Assembly (NCBI GenBank): GCA_964593865.1
Contig: CAZQKE010000127.1
Location: forward strand, 1-46,380
Reading direction: 5' to 3'
Length of the DNA stretch: 46,380 nt
Source of the DNA: CAZQKE01 sp964593865
GTDB taxonomy: Bacteria; Chloroflexota; Anaerolineae; JAAYZQ01
The first letter of the stretch is position 1. Each line of letters opens with the position of its first letter. The position numbers were made by a program, and so were the translations under genes. This document shows positions 33,001-41,103 of this stretch, one piece after another. A model generated the notes under the pieces. That model worked only from the letters and a program-made list of their open reading frames with translations. It had not been told where the DNA came from and ran no database searches.

Positions 33001-33054
33001 AGGCGGATGCCCGGCCTCAGGCCGCTTTCAATCTCCTGGGGACGACATCCGCCT
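33001..33054. repeat. intergenic inverted repeat between rpoB and the thioredoxin-CcdA gene
   Basis: AGGCGGATG (33001-33009) and CATCCGCCT (33046-33054) are perfect complements; GGCCT/AGGCC nests inside near 33013-33023. It lies between two divergent promoters and has no T-tract. It could be an operator-like dyad or a small palindromic repeat. The rest of 32949-33075 shows nothing else. Confidence 0.6.
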
Positions 33055-33075
33055 GGGTGATAGCCGGGCAGCCAC

Positions 33076-33104
33076 TGGAAAAAGTGACCGAATTGTGTTA
33101 TAAT
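33076..33104 (+). promoter_or_regulatory. promoter of the thioredoxin-CcdA gene
   Basis: TGGAAA (33076-33081), a 17-nt spacer and TATAAT (33099-33104), preceded by TGT to give an extended -10 (TGnTATAAT). The -35 is weak but the extended -10 compensates. The gene starts 61 nt downstream. Confidence 0.75.
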
Positions 33105-33164
33105 CCGGCAGCCGCCGGGCGACGGCCATCCGGCAGAGCGAACTCACACGGAAAGGCTGCTGGT

Positions 33165-35210
33165 ATGAAGACGCAAAAGGGAGTATTCATCGGACTGCTG
33201 GCCCTGGTCTTGGTCTTTGCCTTGTGGGGGGGTGGGGCATTGGCTCAGGGCACACCCACTGCCGAGCCGGACCGGGCAGTGGTCCGTTTTATCCTCTTTT
33301 ACAGCGATACTTGCCCCCATTGTCACAAGGTGATGACCGAGTACCTACCTACCGTCTACGAAAAGTATGGTGATCAGGTTGAGTACAAATACCTGAACAT
33401 CCACAACAACACCGATTTGTACATGACCATGCTGGCCGTGGAGACCAAGCTGGGCGTTCCCCCGGACCGGCAGGGTTATGTTCCGACCTTGGTCATCGGC
33501 GACAAGGTGTTGATCGGCGGTGATGAGATCCCGGCCAAGCTGGAAGGCTACATTGACGAGTACCTGGCCCAGGGCGGCGTGGATTTCGTCTCGTTGGAAG
33601 ACCTACCCACGGTGGTTGTGCCCACGCCGCCGCCGTCGGTTCAGCTCCTGGTCTTTTTGGACCCCAACCATGCCGATTTTGACCGGCTCAACAGTCTGAT
33701 CACCTCCCTGGGGCAAAAGTACGGGAGCAGTTTGCAACCCTATGCCGTGGACATTTCCCAGGCGGAAAACGCGGCCCGGTTGCAAGAGCTGCACCGGGCC
33801 CTGGGCGTGGAAGATGCCCCGCCCGGCACGCCGGAGGTCCTCATCGGGCGCACCTTGTTGGTGGGCATTGAAGAAATTGAATCCCGCTTGCCCGATATGG
33901 TCGCCCAGGCGTTGGCCGAAGGCGGTTCGGCCATCCCGCCCTGGGAGGAACTGGTCGGCCAGTCCGAATCCACGCCGCCGACGGCGGGCGGGGAACCCCC
34001 ACCGATCCACATGGCCTATTTTGAAAAGGCCGGCTGCCAGGAATGCGCCCGCGCTACCTACGACCTGCAAGTGGTCCAGGAGCGTTACCCCCAGGTGGTC
34101 GTCGAGCGTTTTGCCATTGAGGACAATGAGAGCAAGGAACTCAACGCCTGGCTGTGCAAAAAGTACGGCGTGCCGGAGGAAAAATACCTGACGACGCCCA
34201 TGATCTTTGTCGGGCAGGATGTCCTCGTCGGTGAGGAAGCCACCTTGCAGAACATGCTGGCCGCCGTGGAAAAGTATGCCGCCACCGGGGCAGAACCGAC
34301 CTGGTCCGACTTTGAGCCGGGCCAGGGTCAGGACATCATCCTGGGCGTGTTGGGCAAATTCGGCGTGTTGGGTGTCCTGGTGGCCGGGCTGGTGGACGGC
34401 CTCAACCCCTGCGCCTTTGCCACCCTGGTCTTTTTCATCTCCTACCTGACCTTTACAGGCCGCCGGGGGCGCGATATTCTGTTTGTGGGGCTTTCCTTCG
34501 CCCTGGGCGTCTTTGTGACCTACCTGCTGGTGGGCGTGGGCCTGCTCACGCTCATCCAGTCGCTGAGCTACATCGCCGTCCTGGGGCAGATCGTGTACGC
34601 CATCACCATCCTGTTGTGTGTGGTGCTGGCGATTTTCACCTTCCGCGATTTTACCAAAGCCCGCCGGGGCCAGCACAGCGAAATGACCATCAAACTGCCG
34701 GTCGGCATCCGGCGGCGCATCAACAAGGTCATCCGCGAGAACGCCAAGACCCGCGCTTTTGTGGCGATGGCCTTTGTCACCGGCTTCATCGTCTCCCTGC
34801 TGGAGCTGGCCTGCACCGGGCAGGTTTACCTGCCGGCCATCATGTACACCCTCAGTGTACCGGAACTGGCCGATAAAGCCTTTTTCTACCTGCTTCTCTA
34901 CAATATCATGTTCATCCTGCCCCTCATCGTCGTCTTTGTCCTGGCCTATTTCGGCACGTCGTCGGAGCAACTGGGCAATTTCGTCAACCGCCACACGGCG
35001 ACGATCAAATTCCTCACCGGCCTGGTTTTCATCGGCCTGGCGATGTGGATGACCTGGGCGTTGGCCCATGCTTTGGCCATTGTCTCCCCCTGGAACCGGC
35101 TGCTGATGGCCGGGGTGCCGGTCGTCGTCGCCGTGGGGGTGGCGGTCTTGCTCTACCGGGATAAACGCGCCCCGGCCAAGGCGACGGCCCGGAAAGGGGG
35201 CAGGGCATGA
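33165..35210 (+). CDS. multi-thioredoxin-domain protein fused to a CcdA/DsbD-type membrane domain
   Basis: 681 residues from the ATG at 33165 (GGAAAGG upstream). Order: signal peptide (about 6-28); a thioredoxin-like domain with CPHC at 50-53; a second similar domain (about 158-255) that lacks the Cys pair (DPNH in its place); a third (about 280-372) with CQEC at 291-294; then a CcdA-type membrane domain (about 395-675) with GLNPCAFATLVFF (Cys416) and LELACTGQVYLP (Cys550), the Cys pair that carries electrons across the membrane. The plan implies that electrons pass from cytoplasmic thioredoxin through CcdA to the external domains, as in DsbD, but with several N-terminal modules. Its targets are unknown; extracytoplasmic cytochrome maturation is a possibility. 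Confidence 0.85.
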   Translation: MKTQKGVFIGLLALVLVFALWGGGALAQGTPTAEPDRAVVRFILFYSDTCPHCHKVMTEYLPTVYEKYGDQVEYKYLNIHNNTDLYMTMLAVETKLGVPPDRQGYVPTLVIGDKVLIGGDEIPAKLEGYIDEYLAQGGVDFVSLEDLPTVVVPTPPPSVQLLVFLDPNHADFDRLNSLITSLGQKYGSSLQPYAVDISQAENAARLQELHRALGVEDAPPGTPEVLIGRTLLVGIEEIESRLPDMVAQALAEGGSAIPPWEELVGQSESTPPTAGGEPPPIHMAYFEKAGCQECARATYDLQVVQERYPQVVVERFAIEDNESKELNAWLCKKYGVPEEKYLTTPMIFVGQDVLVGEEATLQNMLAAVEKYAATGAEPTWSDFEPGQGQDIILGVLGKFGVLGVLVAGLVDGLNPCAFATLVFFISYLTFTGRRGRDILFVGLSFALGVFVTYLLVGVGLLTLIQSLSYIAVLGQIVYAITILLCVVLAIFTFRDFTKARRGQHSEMTIKLPVGIRRRINKVIRENAKTRAFVAMAFVTGFIVSLLELACTGQVYLPAIMYTLSVPELADKAFFYLLLYNIMFILPLIVVFVLAYFGTSSEQLGNFVNRHTATIKFLTGLVFIGLAMWMTWALAHALAIVSPWNRLLMAGVPVVVAVGVAVLLYRDKRAPAKATARKGGRA

Positions 35211-36415
35211 CCGAGCGGCTGTACTATGACGACGCCTACCGCACCCGCTTTGAGGCCGCCGTGGTGGAGCGGTTGGCGTGGGAAGGCCGCCCGGCGGTCG
35301 TGCTGGACCGCACCGCCTTTTACCCCACCGGCGGCGGCCAGCCCCACGACACCGGCGCGTTGAACGGCGTCCCCGTGGTGGATGTGATCACCCGCGAAGG
35401 GGATGAGGCCGTGATCCACGTCTTGGCCGCGCCCCTGGAAGCGGAGCGGGTGGTCGGCGAGGTGGATTGGACGCGCCGTTTTGACCTGATGCAGCAGCAT
35501 ACCGGCCAACATGTCCTTTCTGCGGCCTGCGTTGAGCGGCTGGGGGCCAACACCGTCGGCTTTCACCTTTCCGGCGGGTATGCGACCGTGGACCTGGACC
35601 GCGCCCCCCTGGGCGAGGAGGAGCTGGCCGATGTGGAAGCGTTGGCCAACGCCATCGTCTTTGAGAACAGGGCGGTGACGACGCGCTGGGTCCCCGATGA
35701 GGAGGTTCCTGCCCTGCCGCTCCGCAAGCCGGTGGCGCACAAAGGGCCGGTGCGCATCGTGGAGATCGCCGATTTTGACTGCTCTGCCTGCGGGGGAACC
35801 CATGTGCGGGCCACGGGCGAGATCGGCCTGATCAAGATCACCCGCAGCGAGCGGCGCGGCGGGGAGACCCGCCTGGAATTCCTGTGCGGGGGCCGCGCCC
35901 TGGCCGATTATCGGGCCAAGAACGCCCTGCTGCTCAAGCTGGCCGCCGAATTCACCGTGGGCCATTGGGAGATCCCCGACCTGGTGCATCGCCTGGCCGC
36001 CGAACTCAAAGAGACCCGCCGGGAACTGCGCCGCAGCCGCGACGCCCTCCTGGACGCCCAGGCGGCTGCCTTGTGGCAGGGGGCGGCCCCGGTGGGGGAC
36101 GTGCGCCTGGTACGGGCCGAGTTGGAGGGGGAGCCGATGGACGCCCTCAAACACCTGGCCCAACGGCTCATGGAGCACCCCCGCACCGTGGCCTTGCTGG
36201 GCAGCCGCCATCCCACCGGGGAGACGAGCTACCTGGTCTTTGCCCGCTCCGACGACCTGGACCTGCCCATGGGCGACCTGCTGCGGGAGGCGTGCGCGGT
36301 CATCGGCGGGCGGGGCGGCGGGCGGCCCAACTTTGCCCAGGGGGGCGGCCCCCAGGGTGAGCGGCTGGCCGAGGCGTTGGAACAGGCGGCGCAGTCGCTG
36401 GGACGGAATGCGTAG
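35207..36415 (+). CDS. AlaX-family alanyl-tRNA editing hydrolase (long form with DHHA1 domain)
   Basis: 402 residues. It contains the editing domain of alanyl-tRNA synthetase without the synthetase: FYPTGGGQPHDTG, zinc ligands HTGQH (His98, His102) and CGGTH (Cys195, His199). A coiled linker (ETRRELRRSRDALLDAQ) and a C-terminal DHHA1-like domain follow, ending near GGRGGGRPNFAQGGGP. That makes it the long AlaX type. It removes serine or glycine wrongly attached to tRNA-Ala. The ATG overlaps the stop of the thioredoxin-CcdA gene (ATGA), so the two are translationally coupled. Confidence 0.93.
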   Translation: MTERLYYDDAYRTRFEAAVVERLAWEGRPAVVLDRTAFYPTGGGQPHDTGALNGVPVVDVITREGDEAVIHVLAAPLEAERVVGEVDWTRRFDLMQQHTGQHVLSAACVERLGANTVGFHLSGGYATVDLDRAPLGEEELADVEALANAIVFENRAVTTRWVPDEEVPALPLRKPVAHKGPVRIVEIADFDCSACGGTHVRATGEIGLIKITRSERRGGETRLEFLCGGRALADYRAKNALLLKLAAEFTVGHWEIPDLVHRLAAELKETRRELRRSRDALLDAQAAALWQGAAPVGDVRLVRAELEGEPMDALKHLAQRLMEHPRTVALLGSRHPTGETSYLVFARSDDLDLPMGDLLREACAVIGGRGGGRPNFAQGGGPQGERLAEALEQAAQSLGRNA

Positions 36416-36444
36416 CAGGAGAACCAAGACGCATAGGAGGTACG

Positions 36445-37320
36445 ATGGTCCGCGAGATCGCACCCGGCATTTTCGTCGAACTGGAATATCACGGGGCCAA
36501 TGTGGCCTTTATCGTCACCGGGGAAGGGGTGATCCTGATTGATACGCCCATGCTGCCCGACCAGGCCCGCGACTGGAACGAGGTCATCCGTCGGCACACC
36601 GACCAGGAGATCATCTATATCATCAACACCGACCACCACCGCGCCCACGTCATCGGCAACCAGTATTTCCCCACGGCCACCGTCATCGCCCATGAGCTGG
36701 CCTGGAAGGAGATGAAGAGCTACGGTGATAGCTTCCGCACCCGGCTGATCAACATGTACCGCGACCGCATTCCGGAGGCGGTGGAGGAGTGGAAGCGAAC
36801 GCTGACCATCATCAAGCCGGAGATCACCTTCACCGGGCGGACCTACCTCTTCAAAGGGGACAAAGAGATCCACCTCATCCCCCTGGGCGGCCACACCCCG
36901 GCGACGACGGTCGTCTATTTCCCCCGCGAAAAACTGCTCTTCACCGGCGACCTGGTGGTGACCAACCGTCCGCCTTTCCTTTCCCAGGGGAACACCAAAG
37001 AGTGGCTGCAAGCCCTGACCTACCTGCGCAAGCTGCGCTACGATGTGCTCATTCCGGGGCACGGCGAGCTGACCGGCAAAGAGGCCACGGAGAAAATGTC
37101 CGAATTCCTGCGCCTGGTCCGCCGCAAAGTGCGCACCGCCTACCGCTCCGGGATGCCCAAGGCCGATACGGCCCGCAGCCTTTCCCACCTGATCCGCTTT
37201 TGGCCCATCCCGCCCTTTGAAAAGCCCAAAGCCGACCGCCGCTTCAAATCGGGCCTGGGCCGCGTCTGGAACGAGATGCGGGCCGAGGAAAGGGCCAAGG
37301 CCAAGAAATCTGCAGGCTAG
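36445..37320 (+). CDS. MBL-fold hydrolase with altered metal motif
   Basis: 291 residues; the start is fixed by AGGAGG 4 nt upstream. Metallo-beta-lactamase fold: GVILIDTPMLPDQA, LIPLGGHTPATTVVYFP, LLFTGDLVV and LIPGHGELTG. The first metal motif is NTDHHRAHVIGN (residues 61-72). Compared with THxHxDH, the first His is Asp63 (seen in several groups) and the Asp is Ala67, so one metal site may be weak or differently built. The C-terminal ~70 residues are basic and helical. The substrate is unknown. It is the third gene of a plus-strand unit and its stop overlaps the convergent rluD-like stop in one CTAG. Confidence 0.85.
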   Translation: MVREIAPGIFVELEYHGANVAFIVTGEGVILIDTPMLPDQARDWNEVIRRHTDQEIIYIINTDHHRAHVIGNQYFPTATVIAHELAWKEMKSYGDSFRTRLINMYRDRIPEAVEEWKRTLTIIKPEITFTGRTYLFKGDKEIHLIPLGGHTPATTVVYFPREKLLFTGDLVVTNRPPFLSQGNTKEWLQALTYLRKLRYDVLIPGHGELTGKEATEKMSEFLRLVRRKVRTAYRSGMPKADTARSLSHLIRFWPIPPFEKPKADRRFKSGLGRVWNEMRAEERAKAKKSAG

Positions 37321-38270
37321 CGGCCGACCTGGTACCGTTCGCCGCCGCGCAAGAGAGTCAGCACCGCCGCCAGATCATCCGGCAGCGGTGTCTCCAGTTC
37401 CACCGTGTGGCCTGTCAAGGGGTGCTTGAAGGCCAGACGGCGGGCGTGGAGGAACTGACGGGGCAAAGGCAAATGTGTCTTGCGTCGGCCGTACACCGCA
37501 TCACCTACCACGGGATGGCCGATGGAGGCGAAATGGACGCGGATCTGGTGGGTGCGACCGGTGTGCGGTTCCGCTTCCACCAGCGAATAGTTGCCCGCCG
37601 CCGGACCGGTGGCATGGGCAAATTGCTCCAACACATGGTATTCGGTGATTGCTTCGCGCCCACCGGGGAGGACGGCCATTTTCTGCCGATGGCGGGGGTC
37701 GCGGCCGATGGGGGCTTCAATGCGCCCCCAAGCCGGTTGTAGGTGGCCGTCCAGAAGTGCTAGGTAGGCTTTGTAGACTTGGCGTTCTTTGAACTGCTGC
37801 TGTAACAGACGGCGGATTCGCTCGCTTTTGGCGATCAGGATGAGGCCGGAGGTGTCTCGGTCCAAGCGGTGGACAATGCCGGGGCGGTCGCCGCCGTCGG
37901 CCAGGGAAGGGCAGTGGGCCAAGACGGCGTTGACCAGGGTTCCCCCCTCATGGCCGGGCGCAGGATGGACGACCATGCCTGCCGGCTTGTCCACGACCAG
38001 CAAGGCTTCGTCCTCGTAGACGATGTTCAAGGGGATCGCTTCGGGCCGGGGGGCGGCTTCCTTTTCCTCCGGCAAGAGGACCAGAATCTGATCGCCGGGT
38101 CGGACTTTGTAGCTGGCCTTGGCCGGTTCGCCGTTGACCGTCACCATCTCCCTTTCAATGAGCCGCTGCGCAGCCGAACGGGAGAGATGGGGCACACGGG
38201 TTGCCAACAGTTTATCCAGCCTCAATCCCCCTTCCTGTGCCCGGAAGGCGATCTCGCGCTGCTCACTCAT
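37317..38270 (-). CDS. rluD: RluD-family 23S rRNA pseudouridine synthase
   Basis: 317 residues from the ATG at 38270, which overlaps the lspA stop (ATGA). An N-terminal S4 RNA-binding domain (about 15-60: LRLDKLLATRVPHLSRSAAQRLI) precedes the catalytic domain, with IVHRLDRDTSG (catalytic Asp137) and TGRTHQIRVHFASIGHPVVGD. It isomerises specific uridines in large-subunit rRNA; the exact sites cannot be told from sequence. The lspA-rluD order is common in bacteria. Not to be confused with the longer open frame to 38372, which is inside lspA. Confidence 0.93.
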   Translation of the reverse strand: MSEQREIAFRAQEGGLRLDKLLATRVPHLSRSAAQRLIEREMVTVNGEPAKASYKVRPGDQILVLLPEEKEAAPRPEAIPLNIVYEDEALLVVDKPAGMVVHPAPGHEGGTLVNAVLAHCPSLADGGDRPGIVHRLDRDTSGLILIAKSERIRRLLQQQFKERQVYKAYLALLDGHLQPAWGRIEAPIGRDPRHRQKMAVLPGGREAITEYHVLEQFAHATGPAAGNYSLVEAEPHTGRTHQIRVHFASIGHPVVGDAVYGRRKTHLPLPRQFLHARRLAFKHPLTGHTVELETPLPDDLAAVLTLLRGGERYQVGR

Positions 38271-38839
38271 TCGTCCGTCGTCTCGGCCGTGGCGTGCTTT
38301 CGCTCCGCCTGCCAGAGGGTATAGGCCAGGATGGCTACTCCACCCACAACGCACATATCGGCCACGTTCCACACAGGCCAGATTTTGATGTCAAAAAAGT
38401 CGGTGACGTACGAGTAGGGCAAGGCATTCCATAGGCCGCCTGCTTGGGGGGCCAGGAGGATCACCGTACGCAGGCGATCAATGAGGTTGCCCAGCGCGCC
38501 GGTCAGCAGGAGAGGTGCGGCCAGGCGCAGTTGCCACATCTCGTCGGGGATGCGGGGATAATAGAGGACGATGCCTACGGCAACGCCCAGGTTGACCAGC
38601 ATAAACAGCCAACCCAGCCCCGGCAACTGCCCAAAGGCCACGCCGGTATTCTGCACGTGGCTGATGGTGAAAAAGCGGGCCAGGGCCGGGATGGGCGCCC
38701 ACATCTCGCCCACGGCCAGGTTTTGCCGAACCAACCACTTGCTCCCCTGGTCTACGGCCAGCAAGAGCAGTGTCAGCCCGATAAGCAGCATCCAGTTGCG
38801 GACGCGATGAGACGGCGGTCGACTCAAGGTTTCACCCAC
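38267..38839 (-). CDS. lspA: lipoprotein signal peptidase (signal peptidase II)
   Basis: 190 residues with a GTG start directly after the stop of the upstream gene. Four membrane segments are visible. Catalytic aspartates are Asp121 in GALGNLIDR and Asp161 in VWNVADMCV, and DQGSKW and NTGVAFG complete the family signature. It removes signal peptides from prolipoproteins such as the LivK encoded in this window. The last codon overlaps rluD. Confidence 0.96.
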   Translation of the reverse strand: MGETLSRPPSHRVRNWMLLIGLTLLLLAVDQGSKWLVRQNLAVGEMWAPIPALARFFTISHVQNTGVAFGQLPGLGWLFMLVNLGVAVGIVLYYPRIPDEMWQLRLAAPLLLTGALGNLIDRLRTVILLAPQAGGLWNALPYSYVTDFFDIKIWPVWNVADMCVVGGVAILAYTLWQAERKHATAETTDE

Positions 38840-39181
38840 TCAGGCGGCTGCCCGTTGTTGGCAACGCAGGCACAAGGTGGCATAGGGTAACGCTTTCAGG
38901 CGGGCCGGGTCTATTTCGGCGCCGCACTGCTCGCAGATGCCATAGGTCCCTGCCTCAAAGCGGGCTAGGGCATCGTTGACTTGCACCAGGAGCTGCTTGG
39001 TGTTCTGGCGTAGGGCCAGATCCTTGGCCTGTTCAAACGCCTCGCTGGCATCGTCGGCCATGTGATTGCCGTAGCCCAGGCTTTCACTGCTGTCCAACTC
39101 CATTTGGGCCAGCACCGCTTCTAGCCGTTCCCGCTCATTTTCCAGGAAAACCCGGAGCGATTCGCGCTCCTTTTCGACCAT
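38840..39181 (-). CDS. TraR/DksA-type zinc-finger protein
   Basis: 113 residues. A helical coiled-coil N-terminal half (about 1-75, rich in Glu and Arg) is followed by a four-Cys zinc finger CEQC (83-86) and CLRC (104-107). This is the DksA/TraR pattern without the acidic tip clearly placed. Such proteins enter the RNA polymerase channel, but many short members linked to lspA in Gram-positives and Chloroflexi are uncharacterised. It is first gene of the lspA-rluD unit and overlaps none; its stop abuts the lspA GTG. Confidence 0.85.
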   Translation of the reverse strand: MVEKERESLRVFLENERERLEAVLAQMELDSSESLGYGNHMADDASEAFEQAKDLALRQNTKQLLVQVNDALARFEAGTYGICEQCGAEIDPARLKALPYATLCLRCQQRAAA

Positions 39182-39216
39182 CTTCCCTCCAATCCAGTCC
39201 CTTGCCGGGTTCCCCC

Positions 39217-39245
39217 ATTGTACTCAAATGTGGCGAAATGATCAA
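39217..39245 (-). promoter_or_regulatory. promoter of the dksA-like - lspA - rluD unit
   Basis: On the minus strand TTGATC (complement of 39240-39245), a 17-nt spacer and TACAAT (complement of 39217-39222). The start codon is about 35 nt downstream. The rest of 39246-39347 shows nothing recognised. Confidence 0.75.
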
Positions 39246-39347
39246 ATCGGGCCGATGCCGGTTTTGGGCCATACCGACGATGGTGCATGTCTCCGAGATT
39301 CCCAACGATTGGAAGGATTGAACGATTGACATCCGTGGAGTCGCGAT

Positions 39348-39376
39348 TTGTCAAAGTTTACTCGGTGTGGTAGAAT
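39348..39376 (+). promoter_or_regulatory. promoter of tRNA-Pro
   Basis: TTGTCA (39348-39353), a 17-nt spacer and TAGAAT (39371-39376), each one base off consensus. The tRNA begins 15 nt later, so the primary transcript needs only a short 5' trim. It may also serve the kinase gene downstream. Confidence 0.8.
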
Positions 39377-39390
39377 AGGCCCGTATTCAC

Positions 39391-39467
39391 CGGGGCGTAG
39401 CGCAGTCCGGTAGCGCACTTGAATGGGGTTCAAGTGGTCGCCCGTTCAAATCGGGCCGCCCCGACCA
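39391..39467 (+). tRNA. tRNA-Pro (anticodon GGG)
   Basis: 77 nt cloverleaf. Acceptor stem CGGGGCG pairs with CGCCCCG; D arm GCGCAGTCCGGTAGCGC; anticodon stem CTTGA/TCAAG with loop ATGGGGT, so the anticodon is GGG; T arm GCCCG-TTCAAAT-CGGGC. The 3' CCA is encoded (discriminator A, then CCA at 39465-39467). It decodes CCC and CCU proline codons, the expected partner for a GC-rich genome with many CCC codons. Confidence 0.97.
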
Positions 39468-39534
39468 CAAAGAGGATGGGCGATGGCAACACGCCGTCGC
39501 CCATTCGTTTATGAGATCGCTGCGAGGGCGGGCG

Positions 39535-41103
39535 ATGAACGATGCCTCGTCGTGGACGAGACCGGGATGGCGATTTCTCGAGGCTGAGAAGCCGGTGGAC
39601 GACGTTGTTCATTTGTGCAAAGGACTGACAAACGAAGATGTTGCCCATCTGCGGAAGCTCGGCGGTGACCTGGGCATCTTGGCCGACCTCAGCCGGGCCG
39701 ATGTGCTGATGTATTGCCCCCTGGATGACGACACCGCTTTGGTAGTCGCCCAGGCCCGCCCTCATTCCATCCTCCCCATCCATAGCGAGCCTTTGGTAGG
39801 GCGGCGCGTGACGGCGGAGGAAGAACCGGCGGTCTTGCGCACCCTCACCGAAGGGCGGCGGGGAGTGCTTGACGTGGCGCCGGAGTTCGGAAGCGGTACT
39901 TCGCCCGCGGAAACGGCCCCGGTTCGGCAGGAAACCCATCCCATCTTTGCCCCCGATGGGCGTGTTATCGCTGCGATCTGCATTGAGACCAACCAGATTG
40001 AACGGGAACGCCATCGCCGCCGCAGCCGCGTCTTCCAGCGGGCACTCCGTCAATTCCAGCGCATGGTCTTGGCCGGGCAGCTGCGCAATGCAGAGACCTT
40101 GACCCCCTTTGGCGAGCACGACGGCGTCATGGTCGTTGATGCCCAGCACCGCATTCAATATGTCAGCGGTATCGCCACCAGCCTGTATCGCCGCTTGGGG
40201 TATGCAGGCGATCTGCTGAAACAGCGCATTGAGGACCTGGCCCTAGATGACCCGACCCTGGCCTTGCGGGCGATGGAGGAGCAGCGTTGTTTTGAAAGCG
40301 AGATGCAGGTTGGCGATCTGGTCTGGATCAAAAAGGCGATCCCCTTGCTCGTGCCTCGCAAAGGGTGGCGTAGCACCGAGGTTGCCTGGCGCGTGGATGG
40401 TGTGTTGCTGCTCATCCACGACGAAACCGAGGCCCGTCGTCAGGCCGAAGAAGCCCGCGTCCGGGCAGCCATCATCCAGGAAATCCACCACCGCGTGAAG
40501 AATAACCTGCAGACAATCGCCTCCCTGTTGCGGATCCAAATGCGCCGGGCAAAGGCAGAAGAAACACGGCGTGCCCTCCAAGAAGGGATCAATCGTGTCC
40601 TCAGCGTGGCCGTCATTCACGAATTCTTGGCCCATCAGGAAGCCCGGATGATCAACATCCGCGACGTGGGGCAGCGGATCATCGGTCAGATTCGGGAAGG
40701 GGTGTTGGACCCGGAACAAGGCATCCGCCTGACCCTGGAAGGCCCTAACATCTATTTGCCAACCCAACCGGCCACCGTCTGTGCGTTGGTGATCAATGAA
40801 CTGCTGCTCAATGCCCTGAAGCATGGCTACGAGCGGCAGCAAGGAGGCACGGTCACGGTCCGCTTGGAGGATAACGGCGTGCAAATCACCATCGCCGTTG
40901 AGGACGACGGGGTGGGGTTGCCCGAAGGGTTTGACCTTTCGCAAAGCAGCAGCTTGGGCTTGCAGATCGTGCAGGCTTTGGCCGAAGGCGACCTCAAAGG
41001 CCGTTTTGAGTTACGCAGCCGGGATAAAGGAACCGTTGCAATCGTGACCTTTCCCAAACATACGCAAGGAGGGACGAACCAATGGCAGATCGGACGCGCG
41101 TGA
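39535..41103 (+). CDS. PdtaS-like sensor histidine kinase
   Basis: 522 residues from the ATG at 39535 (GAGGG upstream; an in-frame ATG at 39511 lacks a site). Domains: an N-terminal GAF-like histidine kinase sensor region (about 20-165), a PAS-like region (about 180-290), a HisKA_2 phospho-acceptor helix with EIHHRVKNNLQTIASLL near residue 318, and an HATPase_c domain (NELLLNALKHGYE N-box, DDGVGLPEGF G-box). No membrane segment is seen, so it is a cytosolic sensor like mycobacterial PdtaS. The signal is unknown. It overlaps the regulator gene by 22 nt, indicating a coupled pair. Confidence 0.92.
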   Translation: MNDASSWTRPGWRFLEAEKPVDDVVHLCKGLTNEDVAHLRKLGGDLGILADLSRADVLMYCPLDDDTALVVAQARPHSILPIHSEPLVGRRVTAEEEPAVLRTLTEGRRGVLDVAPEFGSGTSPAETAPVRQETHPIFAPDGRVIAAICIETNQIERERHRRRSRVFQRALRQFQRMVLAGQLRNAETLTPFGEHDGVMVVDAQHRIQYVSGIATSLYRRLGYAGDLLKQRIEDLALDDPTLALRAMEEQRCFESEMQVGDLVWIKKAIPLLVPRKGWRSTEVAWRVDGVLLLIHDETEARRQAEEARVRAAIIQEIHHRVKNNLQTIASLLRIQMRRAKAEETRRALQEGINRVLSVAVIHEFLAHQEARMINIRDVGQRIIGQIREGVLDPEQGIRLTLEGPNIYLPTQPATVCALVINELLLNALKHGYERQQGGTVTVRLEDNGVQITIAVEDDGVGLPEGFDLSQSSSLGLQIVQALAEGDLKGRFELRSRDKGTVAIVTFPKHTQGGTNQWQIGRA

